NCBI GenBank assembly: GCA_003529705.1
Contig: DPVA01000020.1
Span: forward strand, 1-8,122
DNA length: 8,122 nucleotides
Direction: 5' to 3'
Origin: Gammaproteobacteria bacterium
Lineage (GTDB): Bacteria > Pseudomonadota > Gammaproteobacteria > Arenicellales > UBA868
Of this stretch, positions 1 to 7,221 are shown one piece after another; position 1 is the stretch's first letter; each line of letters starts with the position of its first letter. Both the position numbers and the translations under genes were made by a program. The notes below the pieces were generated by a model that was given only the letters and a program-made list of their open reading frames with translations, was not told the DNA's origin and did not search any database.

Positions 1-735
1 GGCTGGCAGAGTCAGTCGGGGGTTACCACTGTCCAGGACTTTCTCGAGGCCGCCCTGAGTTCGGTAGCGGCGGAGCCGGTGCGCGTTGTCACCGCCGGAA
101 GGACAGATACCGGAGTTCATGCAAACGGTCAGGTTGCGCACTTCAATACTACAGCGGAGCGAACGTCAGTGAACTGGGTGCGGGGTACTAATACCAACCT
201 CCCCGCAGGCTTAGTACTCACCTGGGTCAAGGAGGTTGATAAAACGTTTCATGCGCGCTTCAGCGCACTTTCTAGAAGATATCGATATATTTTTTTCTGC
301 CGGGATGTTCGGCCCACTTACCTTGCCCAACGGGTCTCCTGGACCTATGACAACCTTGACGTTCAGCACATGCGAGCCGCCGCGATCTGCTTTGAGGGCC
401 GACATGATTTCTCTGCGTTTAGGGCAAGCGGCTGCCAGGCGAAGCAGCCGGTAAAGGAAATCTACGAACTCACCGTAAATTCATCGGGTCCTTGGATCTG
501 GATAGATGTCGAGGCGGACGGTTTTCTTCAACATATGGTGCGAAACATCGCAGGGGTATTAACTGCCATCGGCGCCGGTGCTCGCTCTATCCCCTGGGCG
601 AAAGAAGTCCTCGAGGGGCGCGATCGAACACTAGGAGGCGTGACTGCGCTACCGGATGGCCTGTATCTGAGCGGAGTCAGATACCCCGGGCATTTCCATA
701 TTCCTCCACCGCCTGAGCCCTGCAGATATTGGTAG
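1..735 (+). CDS. truA: tRNA pseudouridine(38-40) synthase TruA, 5' end missing
   Basis: TruA converts uridines 38, 39 and 40 in the anticodon arm of many tRNAs to pseudouridine in the cytoplasm. The reading frame is open from base 1, so the gene starts left of the window; 244 codons and a TAG stop are visible. The first visible residues (GWQSQS) match the GWQRQ segment near the family N-terminus, so by comparison with E. coli TruA roughly two dozen residues are missing. The catalytic motif GRTDTGVH is present, with the nucleophilic Asp at codon 106-108. Further family signatures are FHARFSALSRRYRY, DFSAFRASGC and, near the C-terminus, the HMVRNIAG motif. A GTG at 79 is not the true start, because conserved sequence continues upstream of it. 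The gene is followed 36 nt later by trpF, an order known from Pseudomonas. Nothing suggests it is broken; the truncation is only the window edge. Confidence 0.96.
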   Translation, partial: GWQSQSGVTTVQDFLEAALSSVAAEPVRVVTAGRTDTGVHANGQVAHFNTTAERTSVNWVRGTNTNLPAGLVLTWVKEVDKTFHARFSALSRRYRYIFFCRDVRPTYLAQRVSWTYDNLDVQHMRAAAICFEGRHDFSAFRASGCQAKQPVKEIYELTVNSSGPWIWIDVEADGFLQHMVRNIAGVLTAIGAGARSIPWAKEVLEGRDRTLGGVTALPDGLYLSGVRYPGHFHIPPPPEPCRYW

Positions 736-759
736 ACCGACGGTTTCAGGGGTAGACAG

Positions 760-765
760 TAAAAT
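760..765 (+). promoter_or_regulatory. possible -10 element upstream of trpF
   Basis: TAAAAT matches the sigma-70 -10 consensus at five of six positions and ends 6 nt before the trpF GTG. No convincing -35 hexamer lies 16-18 nt upstream. If it is used, transcription would begin at or very near the start codon. The short truA-trpF gap also contains no clear Shine-Dalgarno sequence. This is a weak call from motif reading alone. Confidence 0.2.
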
Positions 766-771
766 AGCCGA

Positions 772-1431
772 GTGCGAACCCGAATTAAGATATGTGGTAT
801 CACCTGTGCAGAGGATGCTGCAGCCGCCGTGGCCGCGGGTGCCGATGCACTTGGGTTGATCTTCTTTCCGCAGAGCCGCCGTATGATTGGTCTTGATCAA
901 GCAGCCGCGGTTGCGCGGGAGGTGCCTGCCATGGTCGATCTGATTGGGGTCTTCGTCGATCCGTCAGAAGGTGAGATCGCACGTGTTCTGGATAGGATTC
1001 CATTGACCTTGCTGCAGTTTCATGGCGCCGAGCCGGCCGTGGAATGCGACCGCAGTGGCCTTCCTTATATTAAAGCGATCAGAATGCGAGACGGAATTGA
1101 AATCGACAAATTGCCCGCTACATATCCCAATGCCGGCGCATTCCTGCTGGACACCTACCACGCCGAAGCGGTCGGGGGCACTGGAGTTTCTTTTGACTGG
1201 CGCCGGGCCAGAGTTAATTTTTCGGCGCCGGTTATCCTCGCTGGGGGTTTAGAACCCCACAATGTCTCCCAAGCGCTTGATCAATCTGGAGCATGGGCGG
1301 TTGATGTAAGTACGGGAGTCGAAGTTGAACCTGGGCGAAAAAGCGCAGAAAAGATACAGGCTTTTTGCCAGGCAGTCTACGCTTGGGATACGCAGGCAAC
1401 TCAGCGGATGAAGGAAGGGAACGGTGCATGA
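772..1431 (+). CDS. trpF: phosphoribosylanthranilate isomerase TrpF
   Basis: TrpF catalyses the Amadori rearrangement of N-(5-phosphoribosyl)anthranilate to CdRP, the third step from chorismate to tryptophan. The 219-aa product is a standalone enzyme of normal length for a single (beta/alpha)8 barrel; in E. coli the same activity is fused to TrpC. The family start KICGIT is at residues 6-11 with the general-base Cys8. The acid Asp127 lies in FLLDTYH, and the phosphate-binding end of the barrel is visible as [11 protein letters not shown] and AVDVSTGVE. The GTG start at 772 is chosen because it puts KICGIT at the usual distance from the N-terminus. It has no obvious Shine-Dalgarno sequence. 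The stop overlaps the accD start (ATGA at 1428-1431), implying translational coupling. trpB and trpA, which lie between trpF and accD in many bacteria, are absent here, as in Pseudomonas. Confidence 0.96.
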   Translation: MRTRIKICGITCAEDAAAAVAAGADALGLIFFPQSRRMIGLDQAAAVAREVPAMVDLIGVFVDPSEGEIARVLDRIPLTLLQFHGAEPAVECDRSGLPYIKAIRMRDGIEIDKLPATYPNAGAFLLDTYHAEAVGGTGVSFDWRRARVNFSAPVILAGGLEPHNVSQALDQSGAWAVDVSTGVEVEPGRKSAEKIQAFCQAVYAWDTQATQRMKEGNGA

Positions 1432-2354
1432 ACTGGTTTGACCGACTGATTCCTCCGAAGATAAAAAATGTTGCATCGGTGGCGACCCGCCGCGGAGTGC
1501 CGCAAGGTCTCTGGCGGAAGTGCGATGACTGCAGTGCAGTCCTCTATAGTGCTGATCTCGATCGGGGACTACAGGTCTGCCCGAAATGCGGCCACCATAT
1601 GCGCTTGAGTGCCCGTGCGCGTTTGAACGGATTCTTTGACCAGGGACGTTTCGATGAGATCGGGGCGGAACTGCGGGCGGTCGACGTTCTGCATTTTCGA
1701 GATGCCAAGCGGTATCGTGACCGCCTGTCGGATGCCGGTAAGTCCAGCCTGGAGCCGGAGGCGTTGATCGCAGGACGTGGTACGCTTGAGGAGATTCCGC
1801 TGAACGCTGCCGCCTTTGAATTCGGGTTCATGGGAGGATCAATGGGATCTGTCGTCGGCGAAAAGTTTGCCCGCAGTGTCGACGATGCGGTGGAGCGGGG
1901 CAACCCATTCGTTTGCTTTAGCGCAAGCGGCGGCGCCCGTATGCAGGAAGGTTTGTTTTCACTTATGCAAATGGCAAAGACTACTGCGGCGTTAAAAAAC
2001 CTTAACAGAGCACGATTGCCATTCGTTTCTGTTCTGACTGACCCCACCATGGGCGGCGTGTCCGCAAGTCTTGCGATGTTGGGTGACGTTATCATCGCAG
2101 AACCTCATGCACTTATCGGGTTCGCAGGCCCGCGGGTGATCGAGCAAACGGTTCGTGAGACCCTGCCAGAGGGATTTCAGCAGTCCGAATTTCTCTTGGA
2201 ACATGGCGCTATCGACATGGTGGTCCCAAGAAGGTTACTCAGGGAAACAATTGGAGAGACACTTCAGACGCTAGGCTTTGATCCCGTTCCGGAAGCAAGA
2301 GCCGAGTTGCTTTTTGCCGACAAAGAGCCTTTGCCGGCTACCGAAATCGATTGA
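1428..2354 (+). CDS. accD: acetyl-CoA carboxylase carboxyltransferase subunit beta AccD
   Basis: AccD pairs with AccA to form the carboxyltransferase that moves CO2 from biotin on AccB to acetyl-CoA, giving malonyl-CoA for fatty acid synthesis. The product is 308 aa (E. coli 304). The N-terminal zinc ribbon is complete: Cys32, Cys35, Cys51 and Cys54 in a C-x2-C-x15-C-x2-C pattern, ending in PKCGHHMR. The crotonase-like core carries [40 protein letters not shown] and [14 protein letters not shown], all typical of the family. The ATG at 1428 is preferred over an in-frame upstream ATG at 1365 because it gives the family start MNWFDRL and has AGGGA at 1416-1420, 7 nt upstream. Its first bases overlap the trpF stop. 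folC follows after a gap of only a few nucleotides, so the two are very probably co-transcribed. The C-terminal tail beyond about residue 285 is variable in the family and is unremarkable here. Confidence 0.97.
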   Translation: MNWFDRLIPPKIKNVASVATRRGVPQGLWRKCDDCSAVLYSADLDRGLQVCPKCGHHMRLSARARLNGFFDQGRFDEIGAELRAVDVLHFRDAKRYRDRLSDAGKSSLEPEALIAGRGTLEEIPLNAAAFEFGFMGGSMGSVVGEKFARSVDDAVERGNPFVCFSASGGARMQEGLFSLMQMAKTTAALKNLNRARLPFVSVLTDPTMGGVSASLAMLGDVIIAEPHALIGFAGPRVIEQTVRETLPEGFQQSEFLLEHGAIDMVVPRRLLRETIGETLQTLGFDPVPEARAELLFADKEPLPATEID

Positions 2355-2363
2355 GGCGGCGTG

Positions 2364-3659
2364 ATGCGGGCGCTTGCCGATAGGGCGCTGGGCGAGTGGC
2401 TCGCCCATATTGAATCCGTCCACTCCCGGATGATAGATCTCAGTCTGGATCGACCGCGCCGGGTGTTACACTGTTTGCGCCCCATCACCCCGAGTGTAAT
2501 CGTCAGTGTCGCGGGGACCAATGGAAAGGGCTCGACTGTTTCAATGCTTGACGCGGTGTATCGGGCCGCCGGCTATCGGGTTGGCACGTATACCTCGCCC
2601 CATCTGACCCACTTCGGAGAGCGGATACGGGTCGACGGGGTTAGTTCTTCAGATGAAGTCCTGTGTCAGGCGTTTCACAAAATTGATCAGGTTCGCGGGG
2701 CAGTTCCGCTAACGTATTTTGAATTTAGCACGCTTGCGGCGATAGAAATCTTCTCCAACGCGGCTCTGGATATATGGATCATGGAGGTGGGCATGGGGGG
2801 TCGACTCGATGCGGTGAATGTGTTGGAGCCGGACCTCGCGATCATTACGTCAGTTGATTTAGACCATCAGGCCTGGCTTGGGGATACGCGGGACGCAATC
2901 GCTAGGGAGAAAGCGGGTATTTTACGTTTTAAGGGGAAAGCTGTCGTGTCGGATCCTGCTCCCCCGGCAGCGTTGCTCTCTCGTCTTGACGAGCTGCAGT
3001 GTGACCTGTGCCTTATGAATCGGGATTTCCGGATGGAAAACATAGCAACCGGGCACTGGGTGTTTTTGCCAGCCGGAGCCACTATGGCGGGGCCCTCCAT
3101 TATCGAGGGGTTTGAGGTTAAAACTTCGAGCCCGGTGTGGGCGCAGAACATTGCGGGATCGCTCGCGGCGTTGTGGATGTTGGGGGACGTTATTCCGGTA
3201 GAGCCGGCCCATCTGGAAACTCTCCAGACATTCTCGCTGCCTGGGCGGCAACAGCGAAGTGAGGGTTCCATCGTAATATGGTTTGACGTTGCGCATAACC
3301 TTCAAGCCGCGACTGCGTTAGCAATGGAACTTCGCGCAGAGTCAATTATCGGCAAAACCCGCGCTGTATTCGCCATGCTGCAGGACAAGGATATAACGGG
3401 GACAGTTGCGGTGATGAAAGACTGCATCGATACCTGGTATCCGGCAGCATTGGAGGGTCCCCGCGCCCTGACGGTCTCCGACTTTCGCTCTGCGTTGTCG
3501 GGAGTTTGCGTCACCGATCAGGAGTATTCGGCTTCTCCTCGGGAGGCCTACCAGATGGCAATCGAAGCAAGCCAACCTGGCGACCGTGTGGTAGTGTTTG
3601 GCTCGTTTTACCTCGTGGGTGATATACTGGTTTCGCAATTGGAAAGGACGCCTGGATAA
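2364..3659 (+). CDS. folC: bifunctional folylpolyglutamate synthase / dihydrofolate synthase FolC
   Basis: FolC adds glutamate to dihydropteroate to make dihydrofolate and then extends the polyglutamate tail of folates, using ATP. The product is 431 aa (E. coli 422). The Mur-ligase-like N-terminal domain has the P-loop GTNGKGST at residues 51-58, the TSPHL and FGERIRVDG segments, FEFSTLAA, EVGMGGRLDAVN from residue 141, and DHQAWLG with His168. Lys183 in REKAGI is at the position carboxylated in E. coli FolC. The C-terminal domain has LPGRQQ near residue 290, where many homologues have GRFQ or GRLQ, and DVAHN, the usual HN-containing motif. The start is uncertain between GTG 2361 and ATG 2364. 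GAGG at 2353-2356 lies 7 nt before the ATG but only 4 nt before the GTG, so the ATG is taken. The gene is closely packed between accD and the SPOR gene. Whether it has both activities cannot be told from sequence reading, but the bifunctional form is usual in this group. Confidence 0.95.
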   Translation: MRALADRALGEWLAHIESVHSRMIDLSLDRPRRVLHCLRPITPSVIVSVAGTNGKGSTVSMLDAVYRAAGYRVGTYTSPHLTHFGERIRVDGVSSSDEVLCQAFHKIDQVRGAVPLTYFEFSTLAAIEIFSNAALDIWIMEVGMGGRLDAVNVLEPDLAIITSVDLDHQAWLGDTRDAIAREKAGILRFKGKAVVSDPAPPAALLSRLDELQCDLCLMNRDFRMENIATGHWVFLPAGATMAGPSIIEGFEVKTSSPVWAQNIAGSLAALWMLGDVIPVEPAHLETLQTFSLPGRQQRSEGSIVIWFDVAHNLQAATALAMELRAESIIGKTRAVFAMLQDKDITGTVAVMKDCIDTWYPAALEGPRALTVSDFRSALSGVCVTDQEYSASPREAYQMAIEASQPGDRVVVFGSFYLVGDILVSQLERTPG

Positions 3660-4208
3660 GTGGAAACACCTGCGGAGCCTCCGTTCAATCTCAAGCATCG
3701 GGCTACCGGGGCACTTATTCTGCTTGCTATTCCCGTCGTGATGCTGCCTTGGTTGCTGGCGGGTCAACCCGGCGCGATTCCGGTGAATTCTGCGCCGGCC
3801 GTGCTGGAGCCGACCGGCCAATTTGTTTCCTCAATCCAAACAACGTCGAAGGCGTCAGATACCGCTCCGGCGCCCGATGGTGCGAAGGATCCAACAAAAA
3901 CGACGGATGACACTCCCGCCCCTGACGCGACAAGGAAACCCATTGCGCCTCCATCGACTGATGCCCAGCCAGAATCCGGTTGGGTGGTTCGTGTCGGTGT
4001 ATTCTCTGAGCCGGCCAATCTTGAAAAGCGCTCGACTCTGCTTTTGGCTAATGACATGACACCGCGACATGAAAACATTGACATTAACGGGCTCACGGCA
4101 GTGAGAATCTACCTCGGCCCATTTCCTGACCTCGCGACGGCAGAGCGGGAGAGCGGCAAAGCCATGCTGGTGACGGGTGAGCCGGCTTTTGTTGTGGAAC
4201 TCCCGTGA
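3660..4208 (+). CDS. SPOR-domain membrane protein, DedD-like
   Basis: The 182-aa product has three visible parts. A short basic N-terminus (K12, R14) precedes one membrane segment at about residues 16-35, suggesting a cytoplasmic N-terminus. A low-complexity linker rich in Pro, Ala, Thr and Asp spans about 37-105. A C-terminal SPOR-type domain spans about 107-182, beginning GWVVRVGVF and containing RIYLGPFPDLATAE, the typical second half of the SPOR fold. SPOR domains bind septal peptidoglycan stripped of stem peptides, and DedD helps constriction in E. coli. The location between folC and cvpA is that of dedD in E. coli and of the equivalent SPOR gene in Pseudomonas. Sequence identity to DedD is low by eye, so the assignment rests on architecture and position and no symbol is given. 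The GTG start directly abuts the folC TAA stop, with GGAAAGGA at 3641-3648 upstream, which points to coupling with folC. Confidence 0.88.
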   Translation: METPAEPPFNLKHRATGALILLAIPVVMLPWLLAGQPGAIPVNSAPAVLEPTGQFVSSIQTTSKASDTAPAPDGAKDPTKTTDDTPAPDATRKPIAPPSTDAQPESGWVVRVGVFSEPANLEKRSTLLLANDMTPRHENIDINGLTAVRIYLGPFPDLATAERESGKAMLVTGEPAFVVELP

Positions 4209-4231
4209 GGAGTTTGGACTCATTTGGTTCT

Positions 4232-4235
4232 GGAG
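4232..4235 (+). promoter_or_regulatory. ribosome binding site favouring ATG 4245 for cvpA
   Basis: GGAG lies 9 nt before ATG 4245, a normal Shine-Dalgarno spacing. The competing in-frame TTG at 4224 has AGGAG at 4208-4212, 11 nt upstream, so it cannot be excluded. The ATG is the more conservative choice. Confidence 0.5.
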
Positions 4236-4244
4236 CCGAGCCCA

Positions 4245-4805
4245 ATGGGTGACCTTGAGGGGGTTTCTTGGCCTTCGTTTCTGGATGCCATTCTTGGCCT
4301 GACGATTTTGCTCTCTCTTGGGTTTGGGATTATCCGTGGGTTGTTACGAGAAGTGTTTTCCCTGATTGCATGGATGGTGGCTTTCTGGCTTGCCTTCGTT
4401 TACGGATCCGCGGTAGCCCTGAGGATAGATCCAATCCTGCAGAATTCGGTTTTGTCCCAGGCAGCAGGGGCGGTGTTGACGTTTGTCATTGTGCTGGTGA
4501 GTCTTCTGGTCGTGGCGAGCCTTGTCTGTCGAATCTTTAAGGCGACGGGACTCTCCGGAATGGATCGTGCGTTGGGCGGCCTTTTTGGCGCAGTCCGCGC
4601 GTTGGTGATTATCACCACGGTATTGCTGATGGCCCGTTCTACCGCCGCTCCTGAGCAGGCTTGGTACAATGCTTCGACTTTGGTTCCTTACTTCGACCCT
4701 GCTGTGAACTGGGCCTCGGCGTGGCTGACCCAACCGTTGATGGAGGGCATCGGGGTTGAGTCACCTGGCGCCAATGCTACGGGTGCCGGTTACAGTACGG
4801 ACTGA
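4245..4805 (+). CDS. cvpA: CvpA family inner-membrane protein
   Basis: The 186-aa product is a polytopic membrane protein of the CvpA/colicin V production family. In E. coli cvpA sits directly upstream of purF, is needed for colicin V production from its plasmid, and has been linked to envelope stress resistance; its biochemical role is unknown. Four membrane segments are visible at about residues 12-31, 36-58, 73-95 and 110-130. The family signatures are present: the IRGLLREVFSLIAW stretch joining helices 1 and 2, and TGLSGMDRALGGLFGAVRA leading into helix 4. The C-terminal region after about residue 135 is hydrophilic to amphipathic, with LVPYFDP matching a family motif. Starting at TTG 4224 instead would add seven residues. 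It lies 36 nt after the SPOR gene and 34 nt before purF, the conserved order. No sequence resembling an E. coli PurR operator was seen before cvpA. Confidence 0.92.
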   Translation: MGDLEGVSWPSFLDAILGLTILLSLGFGIIRGLLREVFSLIAWMVAFWLAFVYGSAVALRIDPILQNSVLSQAAGAVLTFVIVLVSLLVVASLVCRIFKATGLSGMDRALGGLFGAVRALVIITTVLLMARSTAAPEQAWYNASTLVPYFDPAVNWASAWLTQPLMEGIGVESPGANATGAGYSTD

Positions 4806-4813
4806 GACCTAAC

Positions 4814-4823
4814 TGAGGCCTCA
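4814..4823. repeat. 10-bp perfect palindrome next to the purF ribosome binding site
   Basis: TGAGGCCTCA is its own reverse complement and immediately precedes the AGGAG Shine-Dalgarno of purF (4824-4828). Its left part also repeats the TGAGACCT at 4803-4810, which covers the cvpA stop codon, with seven of eight matches. It has no loop, so as RNA it would form little structure; it could be a protein site or chance. Confidence 0.5.
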
Positions 4824-4839
4824 AGGAGAAGCGCTGGTT

Positions 4840-6357
4840 ATGTGCGGAGTCGTGGGAATCGTCGGGTCTGGGCCGGTTAATCAGCAGATTTATGACGCGT
4901 TGACTGTGGTCCAGCATCGTGGACAGGACGCCGCCGGGATTATGACCTGTGACGGCAGGCGGGTCTTCTTGAGAAAGGACAATGGCCTGGTTCGGGACGT
5001 CTTTGACGAAGGACACATGCTTCAACTGGAAGGTAACATGGGATTGGGTCATGTTCGTTATCCAACGGCCGGGGGTGACAACCGGTCGGAGGCGCAACCT
5101 TTCTACGTTAACTCTCCGTTTGGTCTTGCCCTTGGCCATAATGGCAATCTCGTCAATGCCCGGGAACTGAGTGTAGAGTTGTTTCAGGAAGACCTTCGGC
5201 AGATTAACACGGGTTCAGATTCGGAGATTTTGCTGAACGTATTTGCCCATGAATTGATGGGGTCGGTTCGAGGCAAAAACGCCATGCTCCAGACCCAGGA
5301 TATCTTTGATGCAGTGGGACGCGTGCATCGGCGCTGCCGCGGCGCCTACGCTGTGGTCGCGATGATTGTGGGATACGGACTGGTTGCTTTTCGAGATCCT
5401 TATGGCATCCGTCCGTTGGTCCTTGGCGAGCGGATCGACGGACCAAACCGTTCAGTGATGGCTGCTTCTGAGAGTGTTGCGCTCGATGTACTTGGGTATC
5501 ATCGTAGGGGAGACGTAGAGCCCGGTGAAGCGGTATTTATCAAAACCGACGGTAATGTCGAACGGCAGGTCTGTGCTGCAGACACGGAACTTTCGCCATG
5601 CTTGTTTGAGTATGTTTATCTAGCGAGACCCGATTCGATCATGGATGATGTTGCGGTTTACAAGAGTCGACTTCGGATGGGCGAAAAGCTCGCTGAGCAA
5701 CTGCTTAAGGTATGGCCTGATCACGACATTGACGTGGTGATTCCCATTCCGGACACCAGCCGGACATCTGCGCTGCAGTTGGCCAATGTCTCAGGTCTTA
5801 AATACCGCGAAGGATTTATTAAGAACCGTTACATCGGACGCACCTTTATCATGCCGGGTCAGGCACAAAGGCAGAAGTCGGTTCGGCAGAAGCTTAATGC
5901 TATTGATCTGGAGTTCAGAGGTAAGAATGTTCTACTGGTTGATGATTCTATTGTTCGAGGAACTACGTCGAAACAGATCATTCAGATGGCGAGGGATGCC
6001 GGTGCGAAGAGGGTGTATTTTGCGTCTGCGGCACCTCCGGTGCGCTATGCAAATGTTTACGGAATCGACATGCCCTCACGCTCCGAGCTTGTCGCTAATG
6101 GACGGTCCGAGGAAGAAATCGGTAAGTTAATTGGCGCCGATCGCTTGTTGTATCAGCGGCTGGACGACCTCGTTGATGCGGTCCGTGAGGGTAATCCTGC
6201 AATCAGTCAAGTAGATGCATCCTGTTTTGACGGCAACTATATTACCGGCAATATCAGTGATGATTTCCTACAGAGTCTGGCCGGAACGCGCAGTGACCAG
6301 GCGAAACAGAAGAGTACCGAGTCGTTGGATGTGGCCGAGATCAGCGCCTATCATTAA
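4840..6357 (+). CDS. purF: amidophosphoribosyltransferase PurF
   Basis: PurF makes 5-phosphoribosylamine from PRPP and glutamine, the first committed step of purine synthesis, in the cytoplasm. The product is 505 aa, the same length as in E. coli. The protein starts MCGVVGIVG, so removal of Met exposes the catalytic N-terminal Cys of the Ntn-type glutaminase; there is no propeptide, unlike the Bacillus type. The glutaminase domain carries [20 protein letters not shown] and the HNGNL oxyanion motif. The phosphoribosyltransferase domain follows, with the flexible-loop region [14 protein letters not shown] and the PRPP-binding motif [11 protein letters not shown] with Asp368 and Asp369. The start is certain: AGGAG at 4824-4828 lies 11 nt upstream and Cys2 is required for catalysis. 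It is the last gene of the plus-strand block and faces lpxH. No PurR-like operator was recognised upstream. Confidence 0.98.
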   Translation: MCGVVGIVGSGPVNQQIYDALTVVQHRGQDAAGIMTCDGRRVFLRKDNGLVRDVFDEGHMLQLEGNMGLGHVRYPTAGGDNRSEAQPFYVNSPFGLALGHNGNLVNARELSVELFQEDLRQINTGSDSEILLNVFAHELMGSVRGKNAMLQTQDIFDAVGRVHRRCRGAYAVVAMIVGYGLVAFRDPYGIRPLVLGERIDGPNRSVMAASESVALDVLGYHRRGDVEPGEAVFIKTDGNVERQVCAADTELSPCLFEYVYLARPDSIMDDVAVYKSRLRMGEKLAEQLLKVWPDHDIDVVIPIPDTSRTSALQLANVSGLKYREGFIKNRYIGRTFIMPGQAQRQKSVRQKLNAIDLEFRGKNVLLVDDSIVRGTTSKQIIQMARDAGAKRVYFASAAPPVRYANVYGIDMPSRSELVANGRSEEEIGKLIGADRLLYQRLDDLVDAVREGNPAISQVDASCFDGNYITGNISDDFLQSLAGTRSDQAKQKSTESLDVAEISAYH

Positions 6358-6375
6358 GTAAACATTGGGAACCAT

Positions 6376-7110
6376 TCAGAAGGCGAGATGTTGTCGGCTG
6401 GCGCCAAATACCAGTTCGAGGCCCGTCTCTGTCAGCTGAACCCAACTGGGTTCAGGAGTCCAGTCCCCCAGCACGATCCGGCAGGCATTCCGCGGAGGGC
6501 CCGCTTCATGGATAGCCGGGCGGTGGGTATGTCCATGGATCAATAGCCTGACCTGGTGGGCACCCATGACCTCATCGACTGCCTCCTCGTTTACGTCCAT
6601 AATCTGCGCCGCTTTCTGCGTTTTACCGTCCTCGCTGCGATAACGAGCGAGTTTTGCCATGGCGTCTCGGGTCGCTAGGGATTTTGCTAGAAACTCACTT
6701 TGCCAGGAAGGTGAACGCACCATGCTTCTGAACTTTTGATGCGCAATGTCGTCGGTACATAAGCTGTCGCCGTGCATCAGCAAAACCCGTTTCGAGCCAA
6801 GGTCGAGGATATGCTCGTCGGAAATAAGCTGGATACCGCATCGGGTCGCAAAATCCTCACCAAGAAGGAAGTCGCGGTTTCCCGAAAGAAAAAAAACCTG
6901 CACCTGTCGCTGGGAGAGTGATGCGAGAACCTTTTCAACCCGAGTGTGTCCAAGGAATTCAGCCGCATCATCACCAAGCCAGTACTCAAAAAGGTCGCCG
7001 AGAATATAGAGATCATCCCCCGGATTAAGTGTGTTGGAATATTGATCAAAATGTTCTAACAGTTCCGGCTGATCAGGGCTTAAGTGGAGGTCTGAGATGA
7101 GGTGGATCAC
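6376..7110 (-). CDS. lpxH: UDP-2,3-diacylglucosamine diphosphatase LpxH
   Basis: LpxH hydrolyses UDP-2,3-diacylglucosamine to lipid X and UMP, the fourth step of lipid A synthesis, as a peripheral protein at the inner face of the inner membrane. The 244-aa product (E. coli 240) has all calcineurin-like metal-binding motifs in order: SDLH (Asp7, His9), GDLFEYW with Asp39, GNRDF with Asn78, MHGD with His113 and HGHTHRP at 192-198. GDSLCTDD and IMDVN are also typical. The GTG start at 7110 gives MIHLISDLHL, the usual distance to the first metal motif, and has GAGA 6 nt upstream. A TTG at 7122 would add four residues but lacks a visible ribosome binding site. The stop faces the purF stop 18 nt away. 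In E. coli and Pseudomonas lpxH is preceded by ppiB; here it is not, and cysS lies directly upstream in the opposite direction. Confidence 0.95.
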   Translation of the reverse strand: MIHLISDLHLSPDQPELLEHFDQYSNTLNPGDDLYILGDLFEYWLGDDAAEFLGHTRVEKVLASLSQRQVQVFFLSGNRDFLLGEDFATRCGIQLISDEHILDLGSKRVLLMHGDSLCTDDIAHQKFRSMVRSPSWQSEFLAKSLATRDAMAKLARYRSEDGKTQKAAQIMDVNEEAVDEVMGAHQVRLLIHGHTHRPAIHEAGPPRNACRIVLGDWTPEPSWVQLTETGLELVFGASRQHLAF

Positions 7111-7221
7111 AACGATTCTCAATATGGAATGGACTTACCGACTATGCTTGTTCGCCGACTGAGTTGGAGAACACGCGGCATTTGGTTACCATTCGCACCC
7201 CGCTAGTTGCAGTTGGTTTCG
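7111..7221. promoter_or_regulatory. divergent lpxH/cysS intergenic region with presumed promoters
   Basis: Two divergent genes start from this 111-nt gap, so it should hold a promoter for each. For cysS, TTGGAG at 7164-7169 and TACCAT at 7187-7192 are 17 nt apart and match the sigma-70 consensus only partly (three and four of six). No good pair was found for lpxH. CCGACT occurs twice, at 7138-7143 and 7155-7160. No T-box, hairpin-plus-U-tract or other leader structure was seen, and cysS has no strong Shine-Dalgarno sequence. Confidence 0.35.

Noticed and set aside
1544..2095. A 183-codon open frame on the minus strand inside accD
   Set aside because: It lies wholly antisense to a well-supported accD, resembles no family I recognise, and its Arg/Ser/Pro-rich make-up is typical of the shadow of a GC-rich gene.
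3342..3821. A 159-codon minus-strand frame spanning the folC/SPOR gene junction
   Set aside because: It crosses two well-supported plus-strand genes, is rich in Arg and His, and has no recognisable domain.
4206..4260. Possible PurR operator upstream of cvpA-purF
   Set aside because: Nothing close to the E. coli PurR consensus (ACGCAAACGTTTTCGT) could be found in the gap before cvpA or in the cvpA-purF gap.
6399..6406. Palindrome TGGCGCCA just beyond the purF stop as a possible terminator
   Set aside because: It is only 8 bp without a loop, is not followed by a T-run, and lies inside the lpxH coding sequence.
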